From positions 1-12,251 of the forward strand of contig JBARCX010000252.1 of NCBI GenBank assembly GCA_049794535.1: a stretch of 12,251 nucleotides of DNA, in the 5' to 3' direction. The translations under genes and the position numbers were made by a program. The notes under the pieces are model-generated. The model was not told the origin of the DNA and made no database searches. It saw only the letters and a program-made list of their open reading frames with translations. Shown piece by piece: positions 1-6,909 of the stretch (the first letter of the stretch is position 1; each line of letters opens with the position of its first letter). Source of the DNA: JBARCX01 sp049794535 (lineage in GTDB: Bacteria; Pseudomonadota; Gammaproteobacteria; Xanthomonadales; Rhodanobacteraceae).

Positions 1-621
1 CTCGTCCGCGTCCATCACCCGATAGCGCACCTCCAGGGCTTGGCGCCAGACGAGCAAATGGCGCAACTTACTGAGACGACGTAAGCGAGGCCGCTGATGG
101 CCTCGATCAGCCGCCCGGCGAAATGCATCGACATTGAACACCGTGGAGAGCATTTGCAAAGCGTCTTGCGGGCGAAGACACAGATCGGCCCATGCATCCG
201 CCGGCAAGCCGGCGAGGTCAGCCGCGCTTACGACAGGCTCATTGGCGGCATCGAAGGTTGTAGAGATGGCCCAATCAAGCCGAGCCATGTCAGCTAGTTC
301 AAGCTTTTCGCGCCAAGGCAATGCACATTCCAAATAGGCAGCAAGCCCTGCACCGTACCAGCGGATGTTGTAGTGCTCGGAAGGATGCGCATCCACATAG
401 CTTTCAAATAGATGTGCCAGGCGGTGCCCCGCCATAAGTACAAGGCCCGGGTATTCCACGCTCAGCGCGTCGCGCAAACGAATGCGGTAGCCGTTGCGAT
501 AGACAGCCAACCGACTCTCGATGTCGGCAATATCATCGCCACGTAATTCGCTAAGTGGTGGCGGCGCATCCGCAAGCATTGCCTGCAGCAAGTGCTGCTG
601 AAGTGTGCCGAGATCAGTCAT
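1..621 (-). CDS. bufC: BufC/HvfC-type DUF2063 protein, C-terminus cut by window edge
   Basis: An open frame of 207 codons runs on the minus strand from ATG at 621 off the left edge of the window. The N-terminus reads MTDLGTLQQHLLQAML, followed by ESRLAVYRNGYRIRLRDAL, the YRNGYR-type signature of the DUF2063 N-terminal domain, then EYPGLVLMAG and a late LLVWRQALEVRYRVMDADE segment typical of the family's end region. Family members are about 250 residues long, so roughly the last 40-50 residues are missing. The start overlaps the upstream bufB stop in an ATGA arrangement, which implies translational coupling. By family knowledge this protein is the partner of the MNIO enzyme: it helps present the precursor peptide for cysteine modification and stays in the cytoplasm. 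Older annotation calls it a putative DNA-binding protein; nothing seen here supports DNA binding as its job. Family assignment is confident; the exact biochemical role is inferred from relatives. Confidence 0.88.
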   Translation of the reverse strand, partial: MTDLGTLQQHLLQAMLADAPPPLSELRGDDIADIESRLAVYRNGYRIRLRDALSVEYPGLVLMAGHRLAHLFESYVDAHPSEHYNIRWYGAGLAAYLECALPWREKLELADMARLDWAISTTFDAANEPVVSAADLAGLPADAWADLCLRPQDALQMLSTVFNVDAFRRAADRGHQRPRLRRLSKLRHLLVWRQALEVRYRVMDADE

Positions 622-1469
622 GCGGCTTCACGTAATAACGGTGCCGCGAGCAACCGGGCATGATTGAGTTCGGCTTGCAGCTCGGCCAAGGGAGGAATGT
701 GATCGTCGCGCTCGATCATGGTGGAAACCTTGCCAAAGCGACGTACGGCTTCGATGTAGAGATCCCATACCGAATCAACGATGGGTGCATCATGCGTGTC
801 GATCAGTAACTTCTCGCCGTGCTCATGTCCGGCAAGATGAAACTGCTGAACGCGCGATGCGGGAATGCCATCGAGGTAATCCAGCGCGGAGAAACTGTGG
901 TTGTGCGCACTGACATAGACATTGTTGATGTCCAGCAGAATCATGCAGTCGGCACGTTCCGCGACAGCCGCCAGAAATTCCCACTCCGTCAGTTGTGACT
1001 GAGCAAAGCTGATATAGCTGGATACATTTTCGAGAAGGATGCGGCGACCAAGAATGTCCTGCACGCGGCGAACGCGATCGACAACGTGTGCCAGCGCCTC
1101 CTCGGTATACGGTAGCGGCATCAGGTCATGCAGGTTGACGCCTTGCACGCCTGTCCAGCACAGATGGTCGGAAACCCACATCGGCTCGATATGCTTCGCC
1201 AGCGCAGCCAGCTGGGCAAGATAACCGTCATCCAGTGGATCGGTGCTGCCGATGGACATCGACACACCATGCATCACTAATGGAAAGCGCTCACGAAATT
1301 TTTCCAGCCACTTCAGCGGGCGTCCGCCGGGTATCAAGTAATTCTCGGAAACAATCTCCAGCCATTCGACGTTGCCCGGCTCCTCGAGCAGCGTCTCGTA
1401 ATGATCGACGCGCAAGCCAAGGCCGAACCCGAGATATGGCATCTGATGAAGGTGAGATTCGTTATTCAT
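618..1469 (-). CDS. bufB: MNIO family peptide-modifying enzyme (DUF692, BufB/HvfB)
   Basis: This 283-residue protein is a full-length DUF692 TIM-barrel enzyme of the multinuclear non-heme iron oxidase (MNIO) family, which oxidises cysteines of small precursor peptides in the cytoplasm. Visible family motifs in order are GFGLGLR (14-20), EIVSENY (38-44), MHGVSMS (66-72), VSDHLCW (99-105), LLENVSSY (145-152), LLDINNVYVSAHNH (178-191), QFHLAGH (209-215), DTHD (224-227) and TMIERDD (250-256). The His, Asp, Glu and Asn residues in these blocks are the kind that hold the iron ions. The substrate is most likely the Cys-rich peptide encoded just upstream at 1537-1812. ATG 1469 is used here, but it has no clear Shine-Dalgarno; ATG 1442 (MPYLGF) is an alternative that would drop nine poorly conserved residues. 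The gene lies 67 bp behind bufA, beyond an apparent attenuator, and overlaps bufC by four bases. Confidence 0.93.
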   Translation of the reverse strand: MNNESHLHQMPYLGFGLGLRVDHYETLLEEPGNVEWLEIVSENYLIPGGRPLKWLEKFRERFPLVMHGVSMSIGSTDPLDDGYLAQLAALAKHIEPMWVSDHLCWTGVQGVNLHDLMPLPYTEEALAHVVDRVRRVQDILGRRILLENVSSYISFAQSQLTEWEFLAAVAERADCMILLDINNVYVSAHNHSFSALDYLDGIPASRVQQFHLAGHEHGEKLLIDTHDAPIVDSVWDLYIEAVRRFGKVSTMIERDDHIPPLAELQAELNHARLLAAPLLREAA

Positions 1470-1485
1470 GGCAGCAGATTATTTA

Positions 1486-1528
1486 TGGAAAAATAGCGGA
1501 GCTTCCGCAGCACGTCGGGAAGCTCCGC
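1486..1528 (-). terminator. Hairpin plus U-tract between bufA and bufB (probable attenuator)
   Basis: Bases 1518-1528 and 1496-1506 form a perfect 11-bp GC-rich stem (GCGGAGCTTCC against GGAAGCTCCGC) with an 11-base loop. Read on the minus strand it is followed at once by TATTTTTCC, so it has the form of an intrinsic terminator. It starts 8 bases after the bufA stop. No other terminator or clear promoter is seen before bufB, so it probably acts as a leaky terminator or as an mRNA 3' end stabiliser, giving much more precursor mRNA than enzyme mRNA. That function is inferred; the structure is seen directly. Confidence 0.8.
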
Positions 1529-1536
1529 CGTATCTA

Positions 1537-1812
1537 TTACGACTGCTTCGCAGCAGCTTGTGCAGTGGTGCAGTCTTGCTGAGTCTTCTGCATGGTGAAG
1601 CCCTGACCCTTGCAGGAGTTCTGCCCCTTGCAGGAGTTGGAAGCCTGCTTACACGCACCGTGACCTTTACAGGACGACGAGTTCATGCACTTGACGCTGG
1701 CGGTGTCACCTGAGGCAGTTTTGTCAGCGGCCGAGGCCGACATCGTGGTGACGGCGAACAAGCCCGCAACCATCATCGCCATAGCTGCACCGTTGAGTAT
1801 GTTGGTCTTCAT
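1537..1812 (-). CDS. bufA: BufA2-like bufferin precursor (Cys-rich periplasmic metallophore)
   Basis: This encodes a 91-residue precursor. Residues 1-28 form a Sec signal peptide: a short charged start, a hydrophobic core (LNGAAMAMMVAGLFAV) and an ASA/AD cleavage site at 28/29. The mature part has six cysteines at 42, 48, 54, 61, 67 and 81; the central four lie in repeated CKG/CKQ settings (SSCKGHGACK and NSCKGQNSCKG). This pattern matches the second bufferin type. In bufferins the adjacent MNIO enzyme and its DUF2063 partner convert cysteines to a thiooxazole-type copper-binding group before export. By analogy the inner four would be modified and C42/C81 left to pair, which is inference. ATG 1812 is supported by AGGAG six bases upstream. 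Translation ends with tandem stops, TAA TAG. The gene leads the bufABC cluster. Confidence 0.9.
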   Translation of the reverse strand: MKTNILNGAAMAMMVAGLFAVTTMSASAADKTASGDTASVKCMNSSSCKGHGACKQASNSCKGQNSCKGQGFTMQKTQQDCTTAQAAAKQS

Positions 1813-2109
1813 GGAATGCTCCTAGTGGTTCGTAAGGGCCGCCATGGATTGCGGCGTTGGAAAGGATCTTGTCGGGCTCGTTACCGCAATGTGATGGCCG
1901 ACTCCGACGTGACCATTCTCAATACTTCATAGGGCGGTGACTGTTCCCGTGCATCCGGTTCTTGTGCCCGATCGTCCGGTATGCGGAAGGCACGAAGCGA
2001 TACCGGTGCGGTTTGGACTGATAGCAAGAAAGCATGGACGTCCGAACATGGCGGATTGATGGTGGGTGTACGCATGATGCTTGCACCTCGTCTCTCAGGA
2101 TTAACCACC
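1813..2109. promoter_or_regulatory. Divergent control region between bufA and the DoxX gene
   Basis: This 297-bp stretch separates the minus-strand buf genes from the plus-strand DoxX gene and must contain promoters for both if they are transcribed from here. No convincing sigma-70 promoter was found by eye. On the minus strand a GGTAACG-type box (at 1879-1886) lies about 70 bp before bufA and recalls the GTAAC -35 elements of some ECF sigma factors known to drive bufferin genes in other bacteria, but a matching -10 is not clear. Open frames across this stretch lack coding character and were not called. Confidence 0.35.
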
Positions 2110-2571
2110 ATGCGTCTGTTTATCGCTACCCATGCTTCTCGCTTGCTCCAGATGCTTCATTCCATCGAATGGCTTGGCCCGCTCACGGTTCGTGTGGTGT
2201 TTGGCTATTTCTGGCTAGAGACGGGTATTGCCAAAGTTCACAACCTCGATAGTTTCGTCATGCGCTTCATGGGCTGGGGCATACCGTTCCCGGCGTTCAG
2301 CGCAGGGCTATCCGCCTGGACCGAACTGATCGGTGGCCTGCTGATCATGCTCGGCCTATTCACTCGGCTGATATGCATCCCAATGATCATCAACATGGTG
2401 GTCGCGGTGACGCTGGTTGTGTCTACCAACCTAATGGGGTTGGACGACTACGTTGAAGCCGATGAAGTGGTGTACAGCCTGATCTTCTTCTGGTTGTTGA
2501 TTGCCGGACCTGGCAAGGCAAGTCTCGACACCTTGGTGGCGCGTGCGCTCGGCATTCGCACCTACGCGTAA
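2110..2571 (+). CDS. DoxX family membrane protein
   Basis: A 153-residue inner-membrane protein with four hydrophobic segments, at roughly 17-38, 54-77, 82-105 and 118-137. The DoxX/DoxD-type signature is visible: LTVRVVFGYFWLETGIAKV early, then GWGIPFPAFSAGLSAWTE and LIGGLLIMLGLFTRL in the middle, and an acidic EADEV loop before the last helix. DoxX-like proteins commonly accompany bufferin/hvf gene sets and other thiol- or metal-stress loci; their biochemical role is not settled. ATG 2110 was chosen because AGGA lies nine bases before it and it sits right ahead of the conserved part. Earlier in-frame ATGs at 1981 and 2059 would add non-conserved, basic N-terminal residues. It is the first gene of the plus-strand group and faces away from bufA. 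A 126-bp gap separates it from the thioredoxin gene. Confidence 0.82.
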   Translation: MRLFIATHASRLLQMLHSIEWLGPLTVRVVFGYFWLETGIAKVHNLDSFVMRFMGWGIPFPAFSAGLSAWTELIGGLLIMLGLFTRLICIPMIINMVVAVTLVVSTNLMGLDDYVEADEVVYSLIFFWLLIAGPGKASLDTLVARALGIRTYA

Positions 2572-2697
2572 TGCACACAGATAGCACGTAACCCAAGCCA
2601 AAGCGGCAGCGAATAGCCCAGTAGGCGAAGTCATGCTGTGCATAGCCCACGCTGCACATAGCCATGTCAGCTAATCATCACGGGAGTACCAGTCACC

Positions 2698-3099
2698 ATG
2701 AAAGTCAGCACCATACGAGTTAGCAAGAGCCTTTACCTAGGAAGCTTTCTACTTCTTCTACTGGTCAGCACAGCGTTCGCGGACGAAGTGCCATTCAACC
2801 AGATGCAGTACGACACGGCCGTGGCGGCGGGCAAACCGGTAGTGGTTTACCTGCATGCGGATTGGTGCCCGACTTGCCGTGTGCAGAAACCAATCGTCGA
2901 TAAGTTATCGACCGAGCCACGACTCAAGGACATCACCATCTTCGTCGCCGACTTCGACAAAGAGACGGCACTCGAAAAAACGCTGAAGGTGAACCAGCAG
3001 TCGACCTTTGTTGTCTTCAAGCAAGGTCATGAAGTAACCCGCTCGACGGGGCAAACCAAGGAAGATGCGATTCGCGCGACGTTGGAGCAGGCACTCTGA
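2698..3099 (+). CDS. Secreted thioredoxin-fold protein with WCPTC site
   Basis: This 133-residue protein starts with a signal peptide (basic start, LYLGSFLLLLLVSTAFA, likely cleaved at 28/29). The mature protein is a thioredoxin domain with the redox site W56-C57-P58-T59-C60, preceded by a beta strand (KPVVVYLHAD) and followed by a TFVVFK strand near 105 that would contribute the cis-Pro region; the usual Pro before that strand reads Ser-Thr here (QQSTFVVF), which is slightly unusual. The domain resembles the C-terminal thioredoxin of DsbD. The next gene encodes a CcdA-type membrane protein and overlaps by one base (TGATG), so the two would act together as a split DsbD: CcdA passes electrons from cytoplasmic thioredoxin to this periplasmic protein. 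A GGGAG sits 11 bases before the ATG. Final acceptors are unknown; bufferin cysteines or copper-damaged proteins are possible by context only. Confidence 0.88.
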   Translation: MKVSTIRVSKSLYLGSFLLLLLVSTAFADEVPFNQMQYDTAVAAGKPVVVYLHADWCPTCRVQKPIVDKLSTEPRLKDITIFVADFDKETALEKTLKVNQQSTFVVFKQGHEVTRSTGQTKEDAIRATLEQAL

Positions 3100-3827
3100 T
3101 GGATTTCGGACTGGGCACTTATGTATTGGGTTTTCTGGCCGGTGCCGCCACGTTGCTGTCGCCGTGCGTGTTACCGATCCTTCCCATCCTCATTGCATCT
3201 GCGCTATCCCGGCATCGCCTGGGTAGCACCATGCTCGCACTGGGGCTCAGTCTGTCGTTCGCCCTGGTCGGCATTTTCCTCGCTACGCTAGGAGCGTCCA
3301 TTGGCCTGGGTGCAAACACCTTTCGTCATGTAGCAGCGATACTTATGGTGCTATTCGGCGTGGTGATGCTTTCGCAACGACTGCAGACCGTATTCTCCGG
3401 AATGAGTTCGCGCATAGGTTCTACTGGCCAACATGCACTCGGCCTCATCAAAGGTGATGGGCTGATGAGCCAGTTCCTTATCGGGTTGCTGTTAGGCATG
3501 GTGTGGAGCCCATGCGTCGGACCCACGCTTGGCGCTGCAACCACGCTAGCGGCCCAAGGCAAGAATCTAGGACACATTGCGTTGCTAATGATCGTATTCG
3601 GCTTGGGTGCGGGGCTTCCGTTATTAGTGCTTAGCCTGGTGTCGGGTGCAACGATGACGCGCATGCGCAGTTCGCTCGTATCGATAGGCAGCGTTACCAA
3701 GTCTGTATTGGGTGGCTGCTTCGTACTTGTCGGCATACTCATCCTCACCGGCCTCGATCGGCAGCTTGAAGCAGCCGTCTTATCGATCAGCCCCGAATGG
3801 CTGACCACGCTGACAACATCACTGTGA
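3099..3827 (+). CDS. CcdA/DsbD-family transmembrane electron carrier
   Basis: This 242-residue polytopic protein has about six membrane helices and the two pseudo-symmetric cysteine motifs of CcdA: LLSPCVLPILP with C23 and VWSPCVGPTLG with C139. These two cysteines form the membrane-embedded dithiol that carries reducing equivalents from cytoplasmic thioredoxin to periplasmic partners. Length matches the CcdA family (around 220-250) and not full DsbD, which has extra N- and C-terminal domains. The start codon shares its first base with the last base of the thioredoxin stop (TGATG), giving tight translational coupling and pointing to that protein as the direct partner. No haem-maturation genes are nearby, so a role in cytochrome c assembly is less likely than general periplasmic thiol reduction; this last point is inference. 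Confidence 0.92.
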   Translation: MDFGLGTYVLGFLAGAATLLSPCVLPILPILIASALSRHRLGSTMLALGLSLSFALVGIFLATLGASIGLGANTFRHVAAILMVLFGVVMLSQRLQTVFSGMSSRIGSTGQHALGLIKGDGLMSQFLIGLLLGMVWSPCVGPTLGAATTLAAQGKNLGHIALLMIVFGLGAGLPLLVLSLVSGATMTRMRSSLVSIGSVTKSVLGGCFVLVGILILTGLDRQLEAAVLSISPEWLTTLTTSL

Positions 3828-3851
3828 TGAAAGACTCTGCAGGTGATCGAC

Positions 3852-4736
3852 ATGGCACAAGCAAGCTCGATCAATCATCCAACACAACCACGAACGGCGT
3901 TTGTACTGGCAGGCGGCGGCAGCCTTGGTGCGGTAGAAGTGGGCATGTTGCAGGCACTTCTGGCATGGGGTGAGGCACCTTCGTTCATGGTGGGCGCATC
4001 TGCCGGCGCCATCAATGCAGTCTATTTCGCCGCTGATCCCACGTGCGAAGGCGCCTACCAATTGGAACGGGTTTGGTGCGCGATCCGGCGTAGCGATGTT
4101 TTCCCTTTCAACCTGCGTAGCGTCATCGGCTTGCTGCATCGTCGCGATTATCTGGTGAATTCAGATGGCCTGCGGGCATTGCTTGAGAAGCACGTGAGCT
4201 ATGCGCGCCTGGAAGATGCCAGGATGCCGATTCATATCGTCGCGTCGGATATGCTGACCGGCGAAGAGGTCGTGCTTTCATCGGGATCGGTGGTGGACGC
4301 CGTACTTGCCAGCACTGCTATACCCGGCGTCTTTCCACCGGTACCGATCGATGCGCGATTATTGGTGGATGGCGGCGTAGCCAACAACACACCTATCTCT
4401 ACAGCGATAAGGTTGGGCGCGACCCGGGTCGTTGTACTACCTACCGGATTTGCCTGCGCCATAAGCCAAATTCCGAAAGGAGCTATCGCACGCGCGATGC
4501 ATGCACTCAGTCTGCTGGTGTCGCGCCAGTTGGTGCACGACGCCGAGCGCTTCGCCGATAGTCACATCGAACTGCGCATTGTGCCGAGCCTGTGCCCATT
4601 GCACACATCGCCCTATGACTATTCGTCGGCTCGCACGCTCATCGCGCAGTCAAAAGCGTGCACCCAGCAATGGCTGGAAAGTGGCGGACTGGATCGCGCC
4701 GATATACCAGGGCAGCTGCACGAACATCACCATTGA
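3852..4736 (+). CDS. Patatin-like phospholipase family protein
   Basis: The 294-residue protein carries the patatin catalytic layout: a glycine-rich oxyanion loop AGGGSLGAVEVGMLQAL near 20-36, the nucleophile elbow GASAG with Ser50, and the second catalytic residue Asp173 in VDGGVANNTP. These form the Ser-Asp dyad of RssA/NTE-like lipid acyl hydrolases. No signal peptide is visible, so it is likely cytoplasmic or associated with the inner face of the membrane. ATG 3852 is preferred because AGGTGA, a strong match to the 16S tail, ends five bases before it; a GTG at 3843 would place the start inside that ribosome binding site. The gene follows the CcdA stop by 24 bp, so it is probably the last gene of the DoxX-thioredoxin-CcdA operon, and an intrinsic terminator follows. 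The C-terminus ends in a short histidine run (HEHHH). Substrate is unknown. Confidence 0.88.
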   Translation: MAQASSINHPTQPRTAFVLAGGGSLGAVEVGMLQALLAWGEAPSFMVGASAGAINAVYFAADPTCEGAYQLERVWCAIRRSDVFPFNLRSVIGLLHRRDYLVNSDGLRALLEKHVSYARLEDARMPIHIVASDMLTGEEVVLSSGSVVDAVLASTAIPGVFPPVPIDARLLVDGGVANNTPISTAIRLGATRVVVLPTGFACAISQIPKGAIARAMHALSLLVSRQLVHDAERFADSHIELRIVPSLCPLHTSPYDYSSARTLIAQSKACTQQWLESGGLDRADIPGQLHEHHH

Positions 4737-4770
4737 TAAGGTCAGCGTTGGTAGCATCTGCATTGATGCA

Positions 4771-4809
4771 CAAACCCTTCCCCCAACACATGAGGGAAGG
4801 GTTTGTTTT
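4771..4809 (+). terminator. Intrinsic terminator after the patatin gene
   Basis: CAAACCCTTCCC at 4771-4782 pairs perfectly with GGGAAGGGTTTG at 4794-4805, a 12-bp stem with an 11-base loop, and TTTT follows at 4806-4809. It lies 35 bases past the patatin stop and 13 bases beyond the S53 peptidase stop on the opposite strand. On the minus strand no U-run follows the stem, so it is a good terminator for the plus-strand operon and at most a weak one for the peptidase. Confidence 0.88.
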
Positions 4810-4821
4810 GCAGCGATTAAC

Positions 4822-6549
4822 TTACTTCGCGATCAGAGCCGAGATAAAAGCTGGCCCGATCGGACTACCCCAACCCGTCACCAGGTCGTAGCCAGCCACG
4901 GCTTTAAATCCGCCATTGCTGCCACTGGTGATGTCGTGGAAATAGCTGTGATAGCTCGATCCCACACCGAAGTTATATAGCGAGGTGTTGAGGAAGCCGA
5001 CGTTGCCGGTTCCGTTGGCTGCCGCCTGCTGGTTGGCCAATGCAATCAAACCCGCCAAGCGCGGTGCAGCGTAGCTGGTTCCACCGACGCCCGTTTCGAG
5101 CGAGCCGTTGCTGACCGTCGGGTTATCGAAGTTGCCCTCCAGGGCGATATCCGGATCGTTACGGTACGTGGACGAGCCTTTGTTAGTGCTGTTGATCACG
5201 CCGGCCAACTGCTGATAGCTGGGAATCGCATAACCGGCCGACTTCAGATAACCGCCACTGCTATCCGCCCATGCAGTCTCCGAAGACCACGCGCCACCCG
5301 GACCGGTAGTGGTGAGATCGGTAGCACCGACATCGGTGATGTAGGGATCCAATGACGGCGGATCCCAATTCTTGGTGGTATATGAACCCGCATCGCCACT
5401 GGCGTTGACGAAGGTCTGGCCTTGGGCCTGGAATTCCTTGTAGATGGCATCGTCGCTGCTACCGAAATCGCCACCGCCCCATGAGCTGGTGATCACCGAC
5501 GCTTTGTCGTCGCTGGCCATCTGATTAAGGATGCTGCCAGCACTCGTGCCCTCGTAGAACAGAATCTGCGTGAGCCCCGGTGCCATACCTGCCAGGTTGG
5601 CGATATCCAGAATCTGCTCGCCGTCGCTGCAAGAGCTGGAGCCGGTGCTCGGATTGGTGCACGCGCCATTGAAGCCGCCCACCAATACGTTGTTGACCGG
5701 CACGCCCGGATTGCTTGCGCCAGTCTGGGAGTAGTAAGAGCTGAGGTCGCTAGTCTGATAACCGTCATACGAGAAAATCGCCGCAGTCACACCACTGCCG
5801 GTCAGCGAGCCCGAACCGTAATAGGCGGCACGGATATCGCTCGGCAGATAGTCGCCGCTGGGGCCCGAACCGTTCGTAGCACGCGCGACCATGGTGGCTT
5901 CCGACTGCGGGCGATGACGCATATGCGTGAACGGCCGCACGTAGTTATCCAGGCCGTTGATGTGCAGTAGTGGCACGCCAAGATCGACGGTGGGCTCGCG
6001 ATCCGGGGCGAAGAACGTGCGGTTTTCGGTCGGGTGCTGGTATTGGCGAATCGTCACATGCAGCGCACGGTTGATATCGTTCACCGAACCTTGCACATCG
6101 ACGATATGGCGATTGGCCGGCGTAGCGATAACCGTAAGGTTATTAGCCTTAGCCCAGGCAACCACCTTGTCGTAATCGGCTTGACTTGGTCCGAAGCGAT
6201 GGGTGAATTCCTTCGAGCTGAGGTAATGATGAAACTGTGAGCTGCTCGGGTCGTACAACTGCGTGAGCAGGCTATCCAGCTCGGACTCATTGCTGAGCGG
6301 CAACACCAGGCCGAGTTTCAGCTGCTTGCTCGCACTCAGTGTCTGCGCACTGGCCGCTTGGCTGGCGAGAACAGCGGCAGGCACATGGTTATGAGTGAGC
6401 AAAGGGAAAGCACCGCTCTGTGTGCTGGCGATACTGCTTTGCGCACCGACCATCAACGCACCGGCAATAAGCAAGGCCGGCAAAGTGCGCTTAAGACGCG
6501 ACAGTTTGGTTTCGGAAGACAACTTGGAAACGGATGACGACAAACGCAT
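4822..6549 (-). CDS. S53 family (sedolisin/kumamolisin-type) secreted peptidase
   Basis: This 575-residue preproenzyme has a long basic N-region then a hydrophobic core (LPALLIAGALMVGA) and a probable signal cleavage after SIAS near residue 42. Residues about 65-210 form the pro-kumamolisin activation domain (LGLVLPLSNESELDSLL, YLSSKEFTHRFGPS, VDVQGSVNDINRAL). The catalytic domain follows: Glu311 and Asp315 in DGEQILDIAN, the oxyanion Asp386 in NASGDAGSY, and the nucleophile Ser492 in GGTSYAAPRLAGL. The end carries the calcium site (Asp539 in DITSGSNGG and GYDLVTGWGSP). All residues needed for an acid-acting serine-carboxyl peptidase are present, so it should self-process and be active outside the cytoplasm. 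ATG 6549 has GGGAG eight bases upstream; a TTG at 6555 in the same frame is too close to that site. It stands alone, convergent with the patatin operon. Confidence 0.95.
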   Translation of the reverse strand: MRLSSSVSKLSSETKLSRLKRTLPALLIAGALMVGAQSSIASTQSGAFPLLTHNHVPAAVLASQAASAQTLSASKQLKLGLVLPLSNESELDSLLTQLYDPSSSQFHHYLSSKEFTHRFGPSQADYDKVVAWAKANNLTVIATPANRHIVDVQGSVNDINRALHVTIRQYQHPTENRTFFAPDREPTVDLGVPLLHINGLDNYVRPFTHMRHRPQSEATMVARATNGSGPSGDYLPSDIRAAYYGSGSLTGSGVTAAIFSYDGYQTSDLSSYYSQTGASNPGVPVNNVLVGGFNGACTNPSTGSSSCSDGEQILDIANLAGMAPGLTQILFYEGTSAGSILNQMASDDKASVITSSWGGGDFGSSDDAIYKEFQAQGQTFVNASGDAGSYTTKNWDPPSLDPYITDVGATDLTTTGPGGAWSSETAWADSSGGYLKSAGYAIPSYQQLAGVINSTNKGSSTYRNDPDIALEGNFDNPTVSNGSLETGVGGTSYAAPRLAGLIALANQQAAANGTGNVGFLNTSLYNFGVGSSYHSYFHDITSGSNGGFKAVAGYDLVTGWGSPIGPAFISALIAK

Positions 6550-6722
6550 GATCAAATCTCCCTAAAGGTGGTAGGCATTGCGCCTGATTTCGATCAACTG
6601 GGCACGAACAAACCCAATGCATGCCATGCCATTCCGGTAACGACGTGTCATTCGTGCCGTATCCCCTGTGTTTCGTATCCGGTAACTTCTTGCGCGTGGC
6701 TCGCAACTTATACAGTGGCTAT

Positions 6723-6775
6723 GCGTGAAATTTTGATGAGACAAAAAGTGAGAAACACGCGTGAATTTTTGATGA
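6723..6775. repeat. 17-bp direct repeat, 36-bp period, candidate regulator site
   Basis: GCGTGAAATTTTGATGA at 6723-6739 recurs as GCGTGAATTTTTGATGA at 6759-6775, with 16 of 17 bases identical and starts 36 bp apart. The pair sits directly upstream of the candidate minus-strand -10 of the peptidase, covering its -35 region and about 30 bp further. This position suggests binding of an activator or repressor; no protein can be named. Confidence 0.6.
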
Positions 6776-6833
6776 TGCAGCAAAACTATTTATCACGCGG
6801 GCATCTTTTCGCACTCATCTTCCGTGATACGTT

Positions 6834-6861
6834 TTGCGAACTGCATGTGACACGTGATATT
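6834..6861 (+). promoter_or_regulatory. Candidate sigma-70 promoter for the TPR-sulfotransferase gene
   Basis: TTGCGA at 6834-6839 and GATATT at 6856-6861 each match four of six consensus bases with a 16-bp spacer. Transcription would begin near 6868, about 40 bases before the ATG. This is a by-eye candidate only. Confidence 0.3.
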
Positions 6862-6909
6862 TAATTCACATATCCGGTTTGCTCATCTACCAAGACGGCG
6901 TCCAGATCT

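Larger units (their letters stand above)
6550..6909. promoter_or_regulatory. AT-richer divergent promoter region (S53 peptidase / TPR-sulfotransferase)
   Basis: These 360 bp separate two divergent genes and hold no convincing gene; a 98-codon plus-strand frame at 6568-6864 looks random. The part from about 6720 to 6880 is clearly more AT-rich than its flanks. On the minus strand TATAAG (6707-6712) is a good -10 candidate for the peptidase, with a poor -35, which would fit an activated promoter. A 17-bp direct repeat lies just upstream of it. A 9-bp repeat TCCGGTAAC occurs at 6633-6641 and 6678-6686. A candidate plus-strand promoter is listed separately. Confidence 0.5.

Noticed and set aside
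1981..2109. Longer N-terminus for the DoxX protein starting at ATG 1981
   Set aside because: The added residues are not DoxX-like, the stretch is the divergent promoter region, and AGGA lies at the right distance before ATG 2110.
2426..2443. Inverted repeat CCAACC/GGTTGG in the DoxX gene
   Set aside because: It is a short stem within coding sequence and no U-tract follows; likely chance.
2613..2663. Three ATAGCC repeats and a TGTGCA/TGCACA inverted repeat between the DoxX and thioredoxin genes
   Set aside because: They are short and irregularly spaced, as expected by chance in a 126-bp gap; no terminator or clear operator results.
3326..3874. A 182-codon minus-strand frame opposite the CcdA gene
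   Set aside because: It is the reverse shadow of a clear CcdA coding region, with Ser/Pro/Thr-rich low-information sequence and no ribosome binding site.
4501..4980. A 159-codon plus-strand frame across the patatin end, terminator and S53 end
   Set aside because: It runs through an intrinsic terminator and two well-supported genes in other frames.
6568..6864. A 98-codon plus-strand frame in the divergent promoter region
   Set aside because: It shows no family resemblance, sits on promoter-like AT-rich DNA with a direct repeat, and has no ribosome binding site.
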